Assembly: GCA_022729995.1 (NCBI GenBank)
Contig: DZBS01000025.1
Span: 1 to 34,036 of the forward strand
Length of the DNA: 34,036 bases
Direction of reading: 5' to 3'
Origin: Draconibacterium orientale
Lineage (GTDB): Bacteria; Bacteroidota; Bacteroidia; Bacteroidales; JAADGE01
Shown: positions 16,195 through 25,928 of the stretch, in pieces
Layout of the letters: the number at the start of each line of letters is the position of its first letter
Numbering within the stretch: position 1 is the stretch's first letter
The notes under the pieces: model-generated
Told to the model about the DNA's origin: nothing
Databases searched by the model: none
What the model saw: the letters and a program-made list of their open reading frames with translations, nothing else
Translations under genes and position numbers: made by a program

Positions 16195-17460
16195 ATGATG
16201 AAAATAGATGTGCTTTTAGGTTTACAATGGGGTGATGAAGGAAAAGGCAAAGTAGTTGACGTTCTTAGCCCAAATTACGATATTGTAGCCAGATTTCAAG
16301 GCGGACCAAATGCAGGACATACTTTAATATTTAATGAAAAAAAATATGTATTGCATTTAATTCCTTCGGGAATTTTTCGAGAAAAAACAATAAATGTTAT
16401 AGGAAACGGAGTTGTTCTTGATCCTGCAATTTTTAAAGAAGAAGTAATAAATCTTGAAAAAGAAGGATTAAATCTTCATAAAAATCTATATATATCAAAA
16501 AAAACACACCTTATTATTCCCACGCACAGAATACTTGACGCATATAACGAAAAACAAAAAGCCGAAAAAAAAATAGGTTCTACATTAAAAGGAATAGGAC
16601 CCGCATACACCGATAAAATTAGCAGAAACGGACTAAGAGTAGGCGATTTGAATTGCTCAAATTTTATGGAAAAATATGAAACTCTTAAAAAATCACATCT
16701 TTCAAAAATTGATAACTACGAATACAAAGCAGAACTCGAAAAATATGAAAAAGAATGGTTTTCGGGAATAGAAAAATTAAAAGAATTTACATTTATCGAC
16801 GGCGAAAAATTCTTTAACGATGCACTTAAAAACAACAAAAAAATATTAGCCGAAGGAGCCCAAGGAACACTTTTGGATATTGATTTCGGAACATATCCAT
16901 TTGTAACTTCATCGTCAACAACAACTGCCGGAGTTTGCACCGGACTTGGAGTTTCACCTGCAAAAATCGGAGAAGTTTTCGGAATATTTAAATCATACAC
17001 AACACGCGTAGGAAGCGGACCGTTTCCGACAGAATTATTTGATGAAGACGGCGAAAACTTACAAAAATTCGGATTTGAATTTGGAGCAACAACAGGAAGA
17101 AAAAGACGTTGCGGTTGGCTTGATTTAACAGCTTTAAAATATTCGGCAGAAATAAACGGCGTTACACAATTTGTAATGACAAAAGCCGATGTGCTGAGTA
17201 ATTTTAACAAAATAAAAGTATCAGAATCTTACACAAAAAACGGCGAAATTTTTGATTATATTCCTTATGAATTCAACGACGATTTGAAACCAAACTATAA
17301 AGAATTCAAATGCTGGAAAAAAAATCTTACAGAATGCAAAGACTATAATAGTTTTCCGACAGAATTAAAAGAATATATTTTATACATTGAAAAAGAAACA
17401 GGAATTCCGGTTAAAATAATTTCGACAGGAGCCGATAGAAATGATATAGTTAAACAATGA
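16195..17460 (+). CDS. purA: Adenylosuccinate synthase
   Basis: PurA joins IMP and aspartate using GTP to make adenylosuccinate, the first committed step from IMP to AMP, in the cytosol. The 421-aa length is normal. The N-terminus has the GTP-binding loop and catalytic Asp/His region GLQWGDEGKGKVVD, followed by GGPNAGHTL. Further signatures are GSTLKGIGPAYTDKISRNGL (IMP binding), EGAQGTLLDIDFGTYPFVTS and the KSYTTRVGSGPFPTEL segment. Two adjacent Met codons (16195, 16198) make the exact start uncertain by one residue. The stop codon overlaps the start of the sensor kinase gene in an ATGA, implying co-transcription and perhaps translational coupling. PurA is a known direct target of inhibition by (p)ppGpp in other bacteria, notable beside an RSH synthetase gene. 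Confidence 0.97.
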   Translation: MMKIDVLLGLQWGDEGKGKVVDVLSPNYDIVARFQGGPNAGHTLIFNEKKYVLHLIPSGIFREKTINVIGNGVVLDPAIFKEEVINLEKEGLNLHKNLYISKKTHLIIPTHRILDAYNEKQKAEKKIGSTLKGIGPAYTDKISRNGLRVGDLNCSNFMEKYETLKKSHLSKIDNYEYKAELEKYEKEWFSGIEKLKEFTFIDGEKFFNDALKNNKKILAEGAQGTLLDIDFGTYPFVTSSSTTTAGVCTGLGVSPAKIGEVFGIFKSYTTRVGSGPFPTELFDEDGENLQKFGFEFGATTGRKRRCGWLDLTALKYSAEINGVTQFVMTKADVLSNFNKIKVSESYTKNGEIFDYIPYEFNDDLKPNYKEFKCWKKNLTECKDYNSFPTELKEYILYIEKETGIPVKIISTGADRNDIVKQ

Positions 17461-19391
17461 GATTTTTAAATAAAATATTAATAATTTTTATTCTGATAAT
17501 TATAAACATTAATTACAGCACTATTTTTGCCCAAAAAACAAAACAAGACAGTTTATATAAATTACTTCAACACAAAAAACTTGTTGACACAAGCAAAGTT
17601 GAATTATTTCTGCAATTATCACTCACTTATAAAAAGAAAAACTACACAGATGCAATTATTTATGCAGATTCGGCTTATGTAATTTCAAAAAAAATAAATT
17701 GGGAAAAAGGAAAAATGCTTTATTGGATTGCTTACGGCGACATTTCCAAAGAAAATTCATATACTTCAAACGCAATAAAATTTTATAAATATGCGATAAG
17801 CATTGCCGAAGAGAATAAATTTGACGATTACATTCCGTTGGTGTATAATAAAATTGGCGTAATTTTAAGAAAAACAGATAATTACCCCGAAGCAATAAAA
17901 TACCACTTAGAAGCTATAAAAACTGCAGAAAAATATAAAAATTACGAAAGCGAATTATATGCCATAAACGGAATAGGCAATTGTTATTTCATGCTAAACA
18001 ATTTGAATGAAGCTGAAATATATTTTACAAAAGCATTAAAATTAGCCGAAAAACAATCAAACAAAAAAAGTTTGGCAATAAATTATAATAATCTCGGAGA
18101 AGTTTTATCAAGAAAAAATGAATTTGAAAAAGCAGAAAAATACTTGGCTAAATCATTAAAATTAAATCTCGATTTGAATGATAACGACGGCATTGCAATT
18201 TGTAATTCAAGTTTGGGAAATCTGTTTTATAATCAGGAATTATTTTATCAATCACTTCATTACTACATAAAAAGCTTAAATATCGAAATAAAATTAAAAA
18301 ATGATATTCAAATAGCTCAATCATATATAAATTTGGGAAAAACATATATAAAACTCGAAAATTATAAATTAGCAGAAGAATGTCTTGTGAAAGGATTAAA
18401 TATTTCACAAAAGATTGATTCTAAATCTAATAAAAAAGATGCATATTTCTATTTTAAAGAACTTTATAATCTGAAGAAAGATTATAAAACATCACTCTCC
18501 TATCTTGAAAAATATATTGTGATAAAAGACAGTTTAGCAAATGTAGAAATACAAACAAATGTTATGTCTATTCAAGTTGAACACGATATAAATCAACAAA
18601 AAAGCAAAGTTGCAATGCTTGAACAAGAAAAGAAATACAGAAAACAAAAAAATATAAAAAACTCATTTTTAACAATAGTCGGTATAATATCATTATTTGG
18701 ATTAATTATAACATTAATTTATTACAGAAGAAACAAAGAAAGAAAAAAAGTCAACATTGAATTATCAAAATTATTGGCCGAAAAAGAAATTCTAATCGCC
18801 GAAATTCATCATCGCGTCAAAAATAATTTGGCAATAATTTCCGGCTTACTTGAACTTCAATCACAAAAATTTCAGAACAAAGAAATAGTTGACGCCTTGA
18901 CAGATACTAAATTAAGAATTCATACATTTTCAAAAATTCACGAAACAGCATATCATATCGAGAAACATTCTCTCATAAATTTTGAGGAATTTATAAAAGA
19001 ATATGCAGAAAATTTTTATTTTTTAAAAAATAATAATAATATTGAACTTCAAATTTCGGCAGAAAAAACGAAACTAAATTTAAACACTGCTGTATCTTTA
19101 GGCTTGATATTTAACGAGATACTTTCAAATGCAGTAAAACATGCTTTTCCTAATTTTGGAAAAGGAATTATTAAAGTTGAGTTATTCCACGAAAATGAAA
19201 TTATTTTTTTAAAAGTAGACGATAACGGAATAGGATTACAAGAAATCCCAAAGTTAGAAGATTCACACACTCCGGGATTAATGATTGTTTCAATTTACGC
19301 AAAACAAATAAAAGCTAAAATATTAATCGAAAATAAAAAAGGAACATCATATACAATAAGTTTTATTCCTTCTAAAATGAAAACTTGGTAA
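17457..19391 (+). CDS. TPR sensor histidine kinase (HisKA_2/HATPase type)
   Basis: The 644-aa protein has a signal peptide or N-terminal anchor (1-26), then a block of tetratricopeptide repeats (about 70-350) with motifs such as NYPEAIKYHLEAIKTAEKYK. A coiled-coil linker precedes one membrane span at about 403-423. The cytoplasmic kinase follows. The phosphoacceptor region is EIHHRVKNNLAIISGLLELQ, with His451/452, of HisKA_2 type. The ATPase domain has the N-box NEILSNAVKHAF and the G1 box DDNGIGL. The TPR block is probably periplasmic and may bind a protein or peptide signal. The start codon overlaps the purA stop (ATGA). The downstream CheY-like protein is the likely phosphate acceptor. This TPR-HisKA_2 layout is common in Bacteroidota, but its pairing with purA is unusual to my knowledge. 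Confidence 0.9.
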   Translation: MRFLNKILIIFILIIININYSTIFAQKTKQDSLYKLLQHKKLVDTSKVELFLQLSLTYKKKNYTDAIIYADSAYVISKKINWEKGKMLYWIAYGDISKENSYTSNAIKFYKYAISIAEENKFDDYIPLVYNKIGVILRKTDNYPEAIKYHLEAIKTAEKYKNYESELYAINGIGNCYFMLNNLNEAEIYFTKALKLAEKQSNKKSLAINYNNLGEVLSRKNEFEKAEKYLAKSLKLNLDLNDNDGIAICNSSLGNLFYNQELFYQSLHYYIKSLNIEIKLKNDIQIAQSYINLGKTYIKLENYKLAEECLVKGLNISQKIDSKSNKKDAYFYFKELYNLKKDYKTSLSYLEKYIVIKDSLANVEIQTNVMSIQVEHDINQQKSKVAMLEQEKKYRKQKNIKNSFLTIVGIISLFGLIITLIYYRRNKERKKVNIELSKLLAEKEILIAEIHHRVKNNLAIISGLLELQSQKFQNKEIVDALTDTKLRIHTFSKIHETAYHIEKHSLINFEEFIKEYAENFYFLKNNNNIELQISAEKTKLNLNTAVSLGLIFNEILSNAVKHAFPNFGKGIIKVELFHENEIIFLKVDDNGIGLQEIPKLEDSHTPGLMIVSIYAKQIKAKILIENKKGTSYTISFIPSKMKTW

Positions 19392-19437
19392 AAAATTGAA
19401 TACAAATAAAAATAACTCAATCACTGCTTTAGAAAAT

Positions 19438-19791
19438 ATGTTAGATATTTTAATTGTTGAAGATGAATTTCTTCTCGCACTTCTTAATCAGCAAATTGTA
19501 GAGAATGCCGGATACAATGTAGTAGGCTCTGTTACAAAAGGAGAAGATGCGATTGAATTTATCAGAGCAAATAAATGCGATTTAATATTAATGGATATTT
19601 TTTTGGAAGGAGACACAGACGGAATTACAGCTGTTGAACATATCAGAAAATTTTCTAAAGTTCCGGTAATTTACGTAACCGGCAATTCCGACCCAAAAGC
19701 AAAAGAAAGAGCAGCAAAAACAAAATTTTCTTCTTTCTTGGTAAAACCTGTTTTGCCCAACGACCTTATAAAAGCAATAGAATTAATATAA
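19438..19791 (+). CDS. Single-domain (CheY-like) response regulator
   Basis: The 117-aa protein (from ATG 19438) is a receiver domain only. The acidic pocket is in ILIVEDE (E8, D9), the phosphoacceptor Asp53 in LILMDIFLEGD, the switch Thr81 in VIYVTGNSD, and the conserved Lys103 in FLVKPV. No DNA-binding or enzymatic output domain follows. It therefore acts by protein contact, or passes phosphate on in a relay. It starts 46 bp after the histidine kinase stop codon and is presumably its partner. A TTG at 19396 is in frame and would add 14 residues; the ATG is preferred because it places the receiver domain at the N-terminus, as usual. A terminator follows immediately. Confidence 0.92.
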   Translation: MLDILIVEDEFLLALLNQQIVENAGYNVVGSVTKGEDAIEFIRANKCDLILMDIFLEGDTDGITAVEHIRKFSKVPVIYVTGNSDPKAKERAAKTKFSSFLVKPVLPNDLIKAIELI

Positions 19792-19823
19792 AAAAGAGAC
19801 TTTCAACATGTCTCTTTTTTTTT
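19792..19823. terminator. Hairpin terminator after the response regulator
   Basis: AAAAGAGAC and GTCTCTTTT enclose a 9-nt loop (TTTCAACAT), followed by a long T-run. The minus strand has a matching T-run, so it may also end the opposing ligase gene that stops at 19873. Confidence 0.85.
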
Positions 19824-19872
19824 CTTTAAAACGATTTTACCAAAATATTTCAAAAAATTTTCCGATTAATTT

Positions 19873-21183
19873 CTAAAAATTGGAATTATTTATTCTGTTA
19901 TCTATAAATTTTTGCGGTTTACGGGCACTTTCCGGAAATAATATTTTGTTTATTTCTTGCGGATGTCTGAATAAAATTTTTGGTGCAACTCTTAACTTTG
20001 CTCTAAAATGGTCTTTGATTTCTTTTTCAAAATTTATTGGAATTTCATCTGAACCTATATAAATAAGAATTTCATCTGTTCCAATTTCGTTTGTAAAAAC
20101 TTCTACAACATAATTTTTAACACCTTCGATATTATCCAAAATATCATATAAAGCGGGCGGATAAAGTGTAGTTCCTTTGAACTTTATCATTTGTTTTTTT
20201 CTTCCTATAATTGAACCAAGCCTGATAGTATTTCTTCCGCAACTACATTTTTCTGAATAATGAGCCATGATATCGCCGGTTTTAAAACGCAACAAAGGCA
20301 TTCCTTCAACACCGAGAGTTGTAACGGTTAATTCGCCAACTTCACCTTCTGAAACCGGATTATTATTTTCGTCTAAAAATTCAATAATTATTAGTTCCGG
20401 GTGATGATGTCCGCCGTTTCCGGCTTCACATTCGGTAAATGCCGACGACATTTCTGTTGATGCATAAGTTGAAAACAATTTAACATTTGGCCACTTTTCC
20501 TTTATTTTCTTTCCGAGAGTATTTAAACTAAAATCTGTATTTCTAATCGGTTCGCCAATACAAACAGCTTTATTTAAGTGTGAATTTCTATAATTAATAG
20601 AATTTTTTTCGGCAAAATCAATTAATTTAATCATAAATGAAGGAACTGTAACAAAAGTTGTCGGATTAATTCTGTTGATTGTATCCCATTGAAGTTCAGG
20701 AATTCCGCCGCCAACACGAATTATGCCGGCGCCAAGTTCTCTTGCGCCCAAATAATAAGCCAAACCGGCCATAAATCTTTTATCTATTGTAACCATTTGC
20801 TGTATAATATCTTCAGAAGTTATTCCGGCACAAGCAAACGAAATACTTTCGTTATATGAAAGTCTTTTTAAATCGTTTTCGGTTAAAACAAAAGTTACAG
20901 GATCGCCCAAAGTGCCCGATGTTGTTATATAATCGATGATTTTTGTTTTGGAAACACAAATAAAATCGGAATTATATTTTTGTAAATCTTCTTTAGTTGT
21001 TGGAGGTATTTGTTGTAAATCTTCAATTGTTCTAATATTTTTGTAATCTATATTATTAGATTTGAATAATTCTTTATAAAATTTTGAATTATTATTAACA
21101 TAATCAATTAAATCAACAAGTTTTTTTTCTTGAAATAACTTTATTTCTTCTTTTGATTTTAATTCAATATCGGGAATTTTCAT
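19873..21183 (-). CDS. PaaK-like adenylate-forming (acyl-CoA/acyl-AMP) ligase
   Basis: The 436-aa protein (from ATG 21183) resembles phenylacetate-CoA ligase and related adenylate-forming enzymes, which activate a carboxylic acid with ATP. Visible motifs are the phosphate-binding loop TTSGTLGDP at 88-96, the A5-like segment STYASTEMSSAF, and FKTGDIMAHYSEKCSCGRNT. The hinge to the C-terminal subdomain reads GRKKQMIKFKGTTLYP, as in PaaK. The acid substrate is unknown; an aromatic or fatty acid is plausible. It lies 69 bp downstream of the SprB-repeat gene on the same strand. The trifunctional MMPL gene is further upstream, so a polyene-type pathway link is possible but unproven. A longer reading frame begins with TTG at 21207; the ATG is preferred. 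Confidence 0.85.
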   Translation of the reverse strand: MKIPDIELKSKEEIKLFQEKKLVDLIDYVNNNSKFYKELFKSNNIDYKNIRTIEDLQQIPPTTKEDLQKYNSDFICVSKTKIIDYITTSGTLGDPVTFVLTENDLKRLSYNESISFACAGITSEDIIQQMVTIDKRFMAGLAYYLGARELGAGIIRVGGGIPELQWDTINRINPTTFVTVPSFMIKLIDFAEKNSINYRNSHLNKAVCIGEPIRNTDFSLNTLGKKIKEKWPNVKLFSTYASTEMSSAFTECEAGNGGHHHPELIIIEFLDENNNPVSEGEVGELTVTTLGVEGMPLLRFKTGDIMAHYSEKCSCGRNTIRLGSIIGRKKQMIKFKGTTLYPPALYDILDNIEGVKNYVVEVFTNEIGTDEILIYIGSDEIPINFEKEIKDHFRAKLRVAPKILFRHPQEINKILFPESARKPQKFIDNRINNSNF

Positions 21184-21252
21184 CTGTTTCTTTTTTAAAA
21201 AACCCAAATTTATGAATTTTGAACAGAAGAATAAAAATAAAACAAAGAAATA

Positions 21253-24200
21253 TTATTTCACTAAGGTTACACTTCCTGCTTGAACAAAAGGTTCATCATT
21301 TTCATACATACCGGAAACTTTCCATACATAAACATCTTGTGCAACAGGAGAACCTTGAAAAGTTCCGTCCCATGTTTGGTTTATATCTGTAGTAAAAAAA
21401 ACGAGTTCCGAGCCTCTGTTAAAAATTTTTAATTCATATTTTTTAACAGATTCATAAACTGTCGGACCAAAAACATCATTTTTTCCGTTACCGTTTGGCG
21501 AAAAAGCATTTGGAAAAAGTAATCGTCCGTAAGGTATAACATGAACGGTTGTGCTTCTTGTTAAAGAATCAATACAAAGGTTTTCGGAAGTTACATAAAG
21601 CGTGATTGGATAATCGCCGGATTGTTGATAAAAATGAACCGGTTCTTCTAAAGTTGAAGATTCTCCGTCGCCAAAAGTCCAAAAGTATGTTGAATTATTT
21701 TCGGAATAATTATAACAATGTATTGGTTGTTTTTGTGCCATAACAGTATCGGGCGAAACATTAAATTCAACAAGAGGTGAAGCCCAAACATGAACAATTG
21801 TATCGGCAATATCGGAAGTTCCGCAATAACCGAAAACTTTTAAATTGATATTATAAACTCCCGGAATTTCATAAAAATGCGACGGATTTTGATCGGTAGA
21901 AGTTGATCCGTCATCAAAAGTCCATAAAAATGAATTTGCATAAAGAGATTCGTCGGTAATATTGAGCGTAACAGGCGTACAACCGTTAATATTATCAACA
22001 TCAAAAATTGCAACAGGCTGATGTGCTTGTATTTTAAAATAATTAAACACAGTGTCCGAACACCAATTATTGTCGGCACTTAAATTTATTTTATAAACAC
22101 CGCATGTATCATAAGTATGAGTTCCGGGAAATTCGGCTGTTGAGAAATTTCCGTCGCCAAAATCCCAATAATAATTTGTATATCCTGCAATACTTGTGTT
22201 TGTAAAATTTGCAGTTGCGTCAGGAAAATAAGTAGAATCCGGAATTACATCAAAACTTAAAGCAGGTTGAGGATAAATTCTAATTGTCATATTTGCCGTA
22301 TCAATACAACCTGTTGATGAACGTGAATATGCTGTAACAATATAATCAACAGGATTTAAAGTAAAATTTGTGTAAGTATGATTTGGGACATTTGTTGTAG
22401 AAGTTGTTCCGTCTCCGAATTTCCATAAATAAGTTACACCGCCGGCTAATCTTTCAAATTGAACGTCTAAAGGACTACAACCTTCATCAACATCAACAGT
22501 AAAATCGGAAGTAGATTGCGGTGAACCGATTACAATCGGAGAAGAAGTAACAACGCAATTTCTGCTGTCTTTTAAATATGGAGTATAAGTTCCGGGAATT
22601 AAACCCGAGACAATTAAATATACTTGATAATTAATTCCGTCTACAGAATATTGATAATCCGGAGTTCCTCCTGCGGCAAAAATCTCAATACTTCCGTCGC
22701 CAAAGTTTATACAACTTTCATCATTTGCTTCAATTCCGGTAATTACAAGCTGAGTTGGTTCGTATATAGAAATTGTATTATCACCGGCAACACAATTATT
22801 TTCATCTTTCAATTTCAGTTTATAAATTCCTGCTGCAAGTCCGCTAAATAATCCGGTTGTATTAGGAAAAGTTAATGCGTTATCAATAGAAAAACTTATT
22901 ACGCCTGTTCCGCCGGTTCCGGTAAATGAAATTGTTCCGTCTGTTAATCCGAAACAAGTAATATCGGTTTTTGCAAGTGTTGTGATTTTTAGTTGTGCGG
23001 GTTGAGTTATTTCAATAGGAGTATTCCAAACGGCTACACAAGTATTATTATCAACAACTCTTACATAATAAGTTCCTTCGTCAAGAGAAGTAAAATTTGT
23101 ATTTGTAAAATATGAACTACCGTTGTCGATAGAATATCTGACAGTTGGAGTTCCGCCTATTGAAGTTATAGAAATAGAACCGTCTTTATCTCCATAACAA
23201 TCTGTAATGCTATTATAAGTAACATCTTGAATTATAAGTTCGTCAGGTTGTGTAATTGTAATTAAATCGCCAATCTTAACACATCCGTAATTGTCTTTAA
23301 CATAAGTTTGATAACTTCCGGGAGTTAATCCGGCAAAATATGTTGAATACACAAATGTAGCTCCGCCGTTAACAGAAAAACTGTAGGGAGTTTGTCCGCC
23401 TGTTGCAGCTAATGTAATTTTACCGTCGTTGCTGTTGAAACAAGTTGAATTTACAACAAATGAAGTTGTAGGAATTAATTCTTGAGGTTCAGTAATAACA
23501 TAAGTTGAGCCAAAATCAATACAACCGTTATCATCTCTAACGGCTAAAGTATATGTTCCTGCAACAAGTCCGGTAAAATATCCGGAATTAGGAAAATATG
23601 TTAAACCGCCGTCAACTGAATATTCTAAAGGTTCAGTTCCTCCGGTTGAATTTATAGTAATTGTTCCGGTTGCAGCTCCTTTACAATCGTGAATATCAGT
23701 TTTTATTTCATTTGAGATATAAAGTTCTGCAGGTTGAGTAAGTGTAACATTTCCACCGGAAATAACACAATCATGTGCATCTTTAACCATAATCCAGTAT
23801 GTTCCAGCATTTAATCCGGTGTAGTTATTATTTGTTGAATAATTTGCACCGCCGTCTATTGAATAATAAATTTGAGGAGTTCCTCCTGAAACAATAATTT
23901 CAATTTCGCCGTTTGTTCCGCCATGACATGAACTAACCGGTAAATAATTGACTGCATCAATTACTAAAGCAGGCGGTTCGGAGAGAATAAAATCCGAGCC
24001 GGATATTACGCAACCGTTAGCGTCTTTAACTCTTACCGAGTAATTAATTCCGGCAGAAAGTTCTGTTAAAACATTTAATAAAAAGTAATTTGTTCCCGAA
24101 TTTGCAGAATATTGAAGTGTTCCGGTTCCTCCGGAAGCCATAATTGAAACTTGTCCGTCGGTTCCTCCGTTACAAAGCGGCTCTGAAAAAGTTTCATCGG

Positions 24201-25779
24201 AAATTGTTATTTGTGTGGGTTGAGAAATATAAATTTGAGTTGGAAAAGTTTCAGAACAAGAATGAGAATCTTTTACAACTATTGTATAAAAACCTTCGGA
24301 AAGCCCGGTTATAGTATTCAGAAATGAAAATGTTGCACCGTTATCGGCTGAATATTCCAAAGCGGGAGTTCCTCCGTTTGCAGAAATTGAAACAGTTCCG
24401 TTATTTCCGCCAAAACAAGTATTAACATTTGTTTTATCAACCTTAAATATTTGAAGTTTTACAGGTTGATTAATAAAATGAGAACTACCAATTTTTTCGC
24501 AGTTTTCACTGTCTTTAACTCTTACAGAATATGAACCGTAAACTAAACCGTTGAATATATTAGAAGCTTGATATGTAACACCGTCGTCAATAGAATATTC
24601 AATTGCAGGAGTTCCGCCGCTTGCAGTAATAATTATTTGACCTGTTGCATCTCCAAAGCAAGTTAAAACATCTGTTTTTGTTTCCGAATCAATCTTAAGT
24701 AATGGCGGTTGAGCAATTGATAATGTGCTTCCTATAACAGAACATAAATTTTGGTCTCGCACAACAACGTTATAAGTTCCGAGATATAAACCGTTGAAAA
24801 CATTTACAGTTTGAAAATAATTTCCGCCGTCTATCGAATATTGTAATTGTCCGGTTCCGCCGCTTGCAGTAATTGTAATAGTTCCGGTATTATCGCCGTA
24901 ACAAGTATTTACATCTGTTGAAACTTCGGAATCAATAATTACTTGCGGAGGCTCTGTTAATGTTATTGAACTGCCTATAGTTATACAATTATTTATGTCT
25001 TTTATTGCAATATTATATGTTCCGGGAAGTAATGCTGAAAAATAATGTCCGGGAAAATAATTTGTTCCTCCGTTTATTGAATATGAAATTGTTGAAGTTC
25101 CTCCGGCAGCCGTAATATCAATTACTCCGTTGTTTGCACCGTAACAACCTTGAATATTAGTGTAACCTTCGTTTGCAATTTCCAATTCTAAAGGTTGATT
25201 TATTGAAATTGATGAACCTGCTTTTTCGCAACCGTTGGAATCTCTCACATAAATATTGTAACTGTTTGAAGGTAAATTAATAAAATTGCCGCCGTTATTA
25301 AAATAATTTGTTCCGCCGTCGTCGGAATATTCAAAAACTGAAGTTCCACCGGAAGCAGTAATTGTAATTGTTCCGTTTGCATCTCCGTAACAGCCGGTTA
25401 CATCTGTTTTGGATATATTATTTATAAATATTTGTGGTCTATCATTAATAAAAGCAAAATCGGAAGTAACGGCACCAAGATTATCTTTAACAATAATTGT
25501 GTAGCCGCCTGCAACAAGATTTGTAAAACTGTTTGAAGCTTGATAAACAGTTCCGCCGTCAACTGAATATTGATAAGGTAAAAATCCTCCTGATGCGCTA
25601 ATTGTAATTGTTCCTTCGGCTGCACCGTAGCAAGTCAGAATATCCGTTTTTGTAACTAAATCAATAGTTAAAGAATTTGGTTTTGAAGTGCTGTCAACTA
25701 TCTGAATATTAGCTGATATAAGATTATTTCCTAAAAATAAGAATATATTGAATAAAAGAATTTTTATATTGAAATTCAT
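21253..25779 (-). CDS. Giant surface adhesin: 13 SprB repeats, PKD domains, T9SS sorting domain
   Basis: The 1508-aa protein begins with a signal peptide (1-23). From about residue 45 to 1085 it has thirteen SprB-type repeats of about 80 residues, each with a C(Y/F)G...G.I.I.A.GGT...YS.DGG start, a GL..G.Y...V.D...C centre and a QP or EP end. About four PKD domains follow (about 1093-1410; motifs WKFGDGTTST, WDFGDGNFST, WTFDDGSTST, WTFGDGESST). The protein ends with a CHU_C sorting domain (LLFPNAFSPNGNGKNDVFGP, then APVAQDVYVWK-like residues near the end). SprB repeats are known from the mobile gliding adhesin of Flavobacterium johnsoniae. Export by the type IX system and display as an adhesin follow from these domains. 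No gliding-machinery genes are in the window. The final residues (AGSVTLVK) are a normal terminus for this sorting class. Confidence 0.92.
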   Translation of the reverse strand: MNFNIKILLFNIFLFLGNNLISANIQIVDSTSKPNSLTIDLVTKTDILTCYGAAEGTITISASGGFLPYQYSVDGGTVYQASNSFTNLVAGGYTIIVKDNLGAVTSDFAFINDRPQIFINNISKTDVTGCYGDANGTITITASGGTSVFEYSDDGGTNYFNNGGNFINLPSNSYNIYVRDSNGCEKAGSSISINQPLELEIANEGYTNIQGCYGANNGVIDITAAGGTSTISYSINGGTNYFPGHYFSALLPGTYNIAIKDINNCITIGSSITLTEPPQVIIDSEVSTDVNTCYGDNTGTITITASGGTGQLQYSIDGGNYFQTVNVFNGLYLGTYNVVVRDQNLCSVIGSTLSIAQPPLLKIDSETKTDVLTCFGDATGQIIITASGGTPAIEYSIDDGVTYQASNIFNGLVYGSYSVRVKDSENCEKIGSSHFINQPVKLQIFKVDKTNVNTCFGGNNGTVSISANGGTPALEYSADNGATFSFLNTITGLSEGFYTIVVKDSHSCSETFPTQIYISQPTQITISDETFSEPLCNGGTDGQVSIMASGGTGTLQYSANSGTNYFLLNVLTELSAGINYSVRVKDANGCVISGSDFILSEPPALVIDAVNYLPVSSCHGGTNGEIEIIVSGGTPQIYYSIDGGANYSTNNNYTGLNAGTYWIMVKDAHDCVISGGNVTLTQPAELYISNEIKTDIHDCKGAATGTITINSTGGTEPLEYSVDGGLTYFPNSGYFTGLVAGTYTLAVRDDNGCIDFGSTYVITEPQELIPTTSFVVNSTCFNSNDGKITLAATGGQTPYSFSVNGGATFVYSTYFAGLTPGSYQTYVKDNYGCVKIGDLITITQPDELIIQDVTYNSITDCYGDKDGSISITSIGGTPTVRYSIDNGSSYFTNTNFTSLDEGTYYVRVVDNNTCVAVWNTPIEITQPAQLKITTLAKTDITCFGLTDGTISFTGTGGTGVISFSIDNALTFPNTTGLFSGLAAGIYKLKLKDENNCVAGDNTISIYEPTQLVITGIEANDESCINFGDGSIEIFAAGGTPDYQYSVDGINYQVYLIVSGLIPGTYTPYLKDSRNCVVTSSPIVIGSPQSTSDFTVDVDEGCSPLDVQFERLAGGVTYLWKFGDGTTSTTNVPNHTYTNFTLNPVDYIVTAYSRSSTGCIDTANMTIRIYPQPALSFDVIPDSTYFPDATANFTNTSIAGYTNYYWDFGDGNFSTAEFPGTHTYDTCGVYKINLSADNNWCSDTVFNYFKIQAHQPVAIFDVDNINGCTPVTLNITDESLYANSFLWTFDDGSTSTDQNPSHFYEIPGVYNINLKVFGYCGTSDIADTIVHVWASPLVEFNVSPDTVMAQKQPIHCYNYSENNSTYFWTFGDGESSTLEEPVHFYQQSGDYPITLYVTSENLCIDSLTRSTTVHVIPYGRLLFPNAFSPNGNGKNDVFGPTVYESVKKYELKIFNRGSELVFFTTDINQTWDGTFQGSPVAQDVYVWKVSGMYENDEPFVQAGSVTLVK
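22520..25647 (-). repeat. 13 tandem SprB-coding repeats of about 240 bp
   Basis: The repeats are recognisable in the protein, with period about 80-83 residues, but have diverged in DNA sequence. They are therefore old rather than freshly amplified. Repeat boundaries fall near each T(D/N)...C(Y/F)G motif. Confidence 0.85.
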
Positions 25780-25928
25780 TCCGTATAAGATTTTAATTTA
25801 TAATTTCAAGACTTGGAAATATACGAAATTGTTGCATACTTTTTTTGTGTAAAACATAATATTTTTAATGAAAATTGCTTTTGGGCAAATTTCTTTTTAA
25901 AAAAATGAGTTAAGTTTTCCTAAAAACC

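Noticed and set aside
16716-17210. 164-codon minus-strand frame inside purA.
   Set aside because: It mirrors the codon pattern of purA and shows no protein family features.
21181-21205. CATCTGTTTCTTTTTT, resembling the start of the 86-bp element.
   Set aside because: The similarity stops after about 12 bases; neither the GGTCAGATAGG core nor a second flanking TTTCAT is present. It is the ordinary start of the ligase gene.
22520-25647. Regular repeats considered as a CRISPR array.
   Set aside because: The period is about 240 bp, the reading frame is open throughout and the repeated unit is a SprB protein domain.
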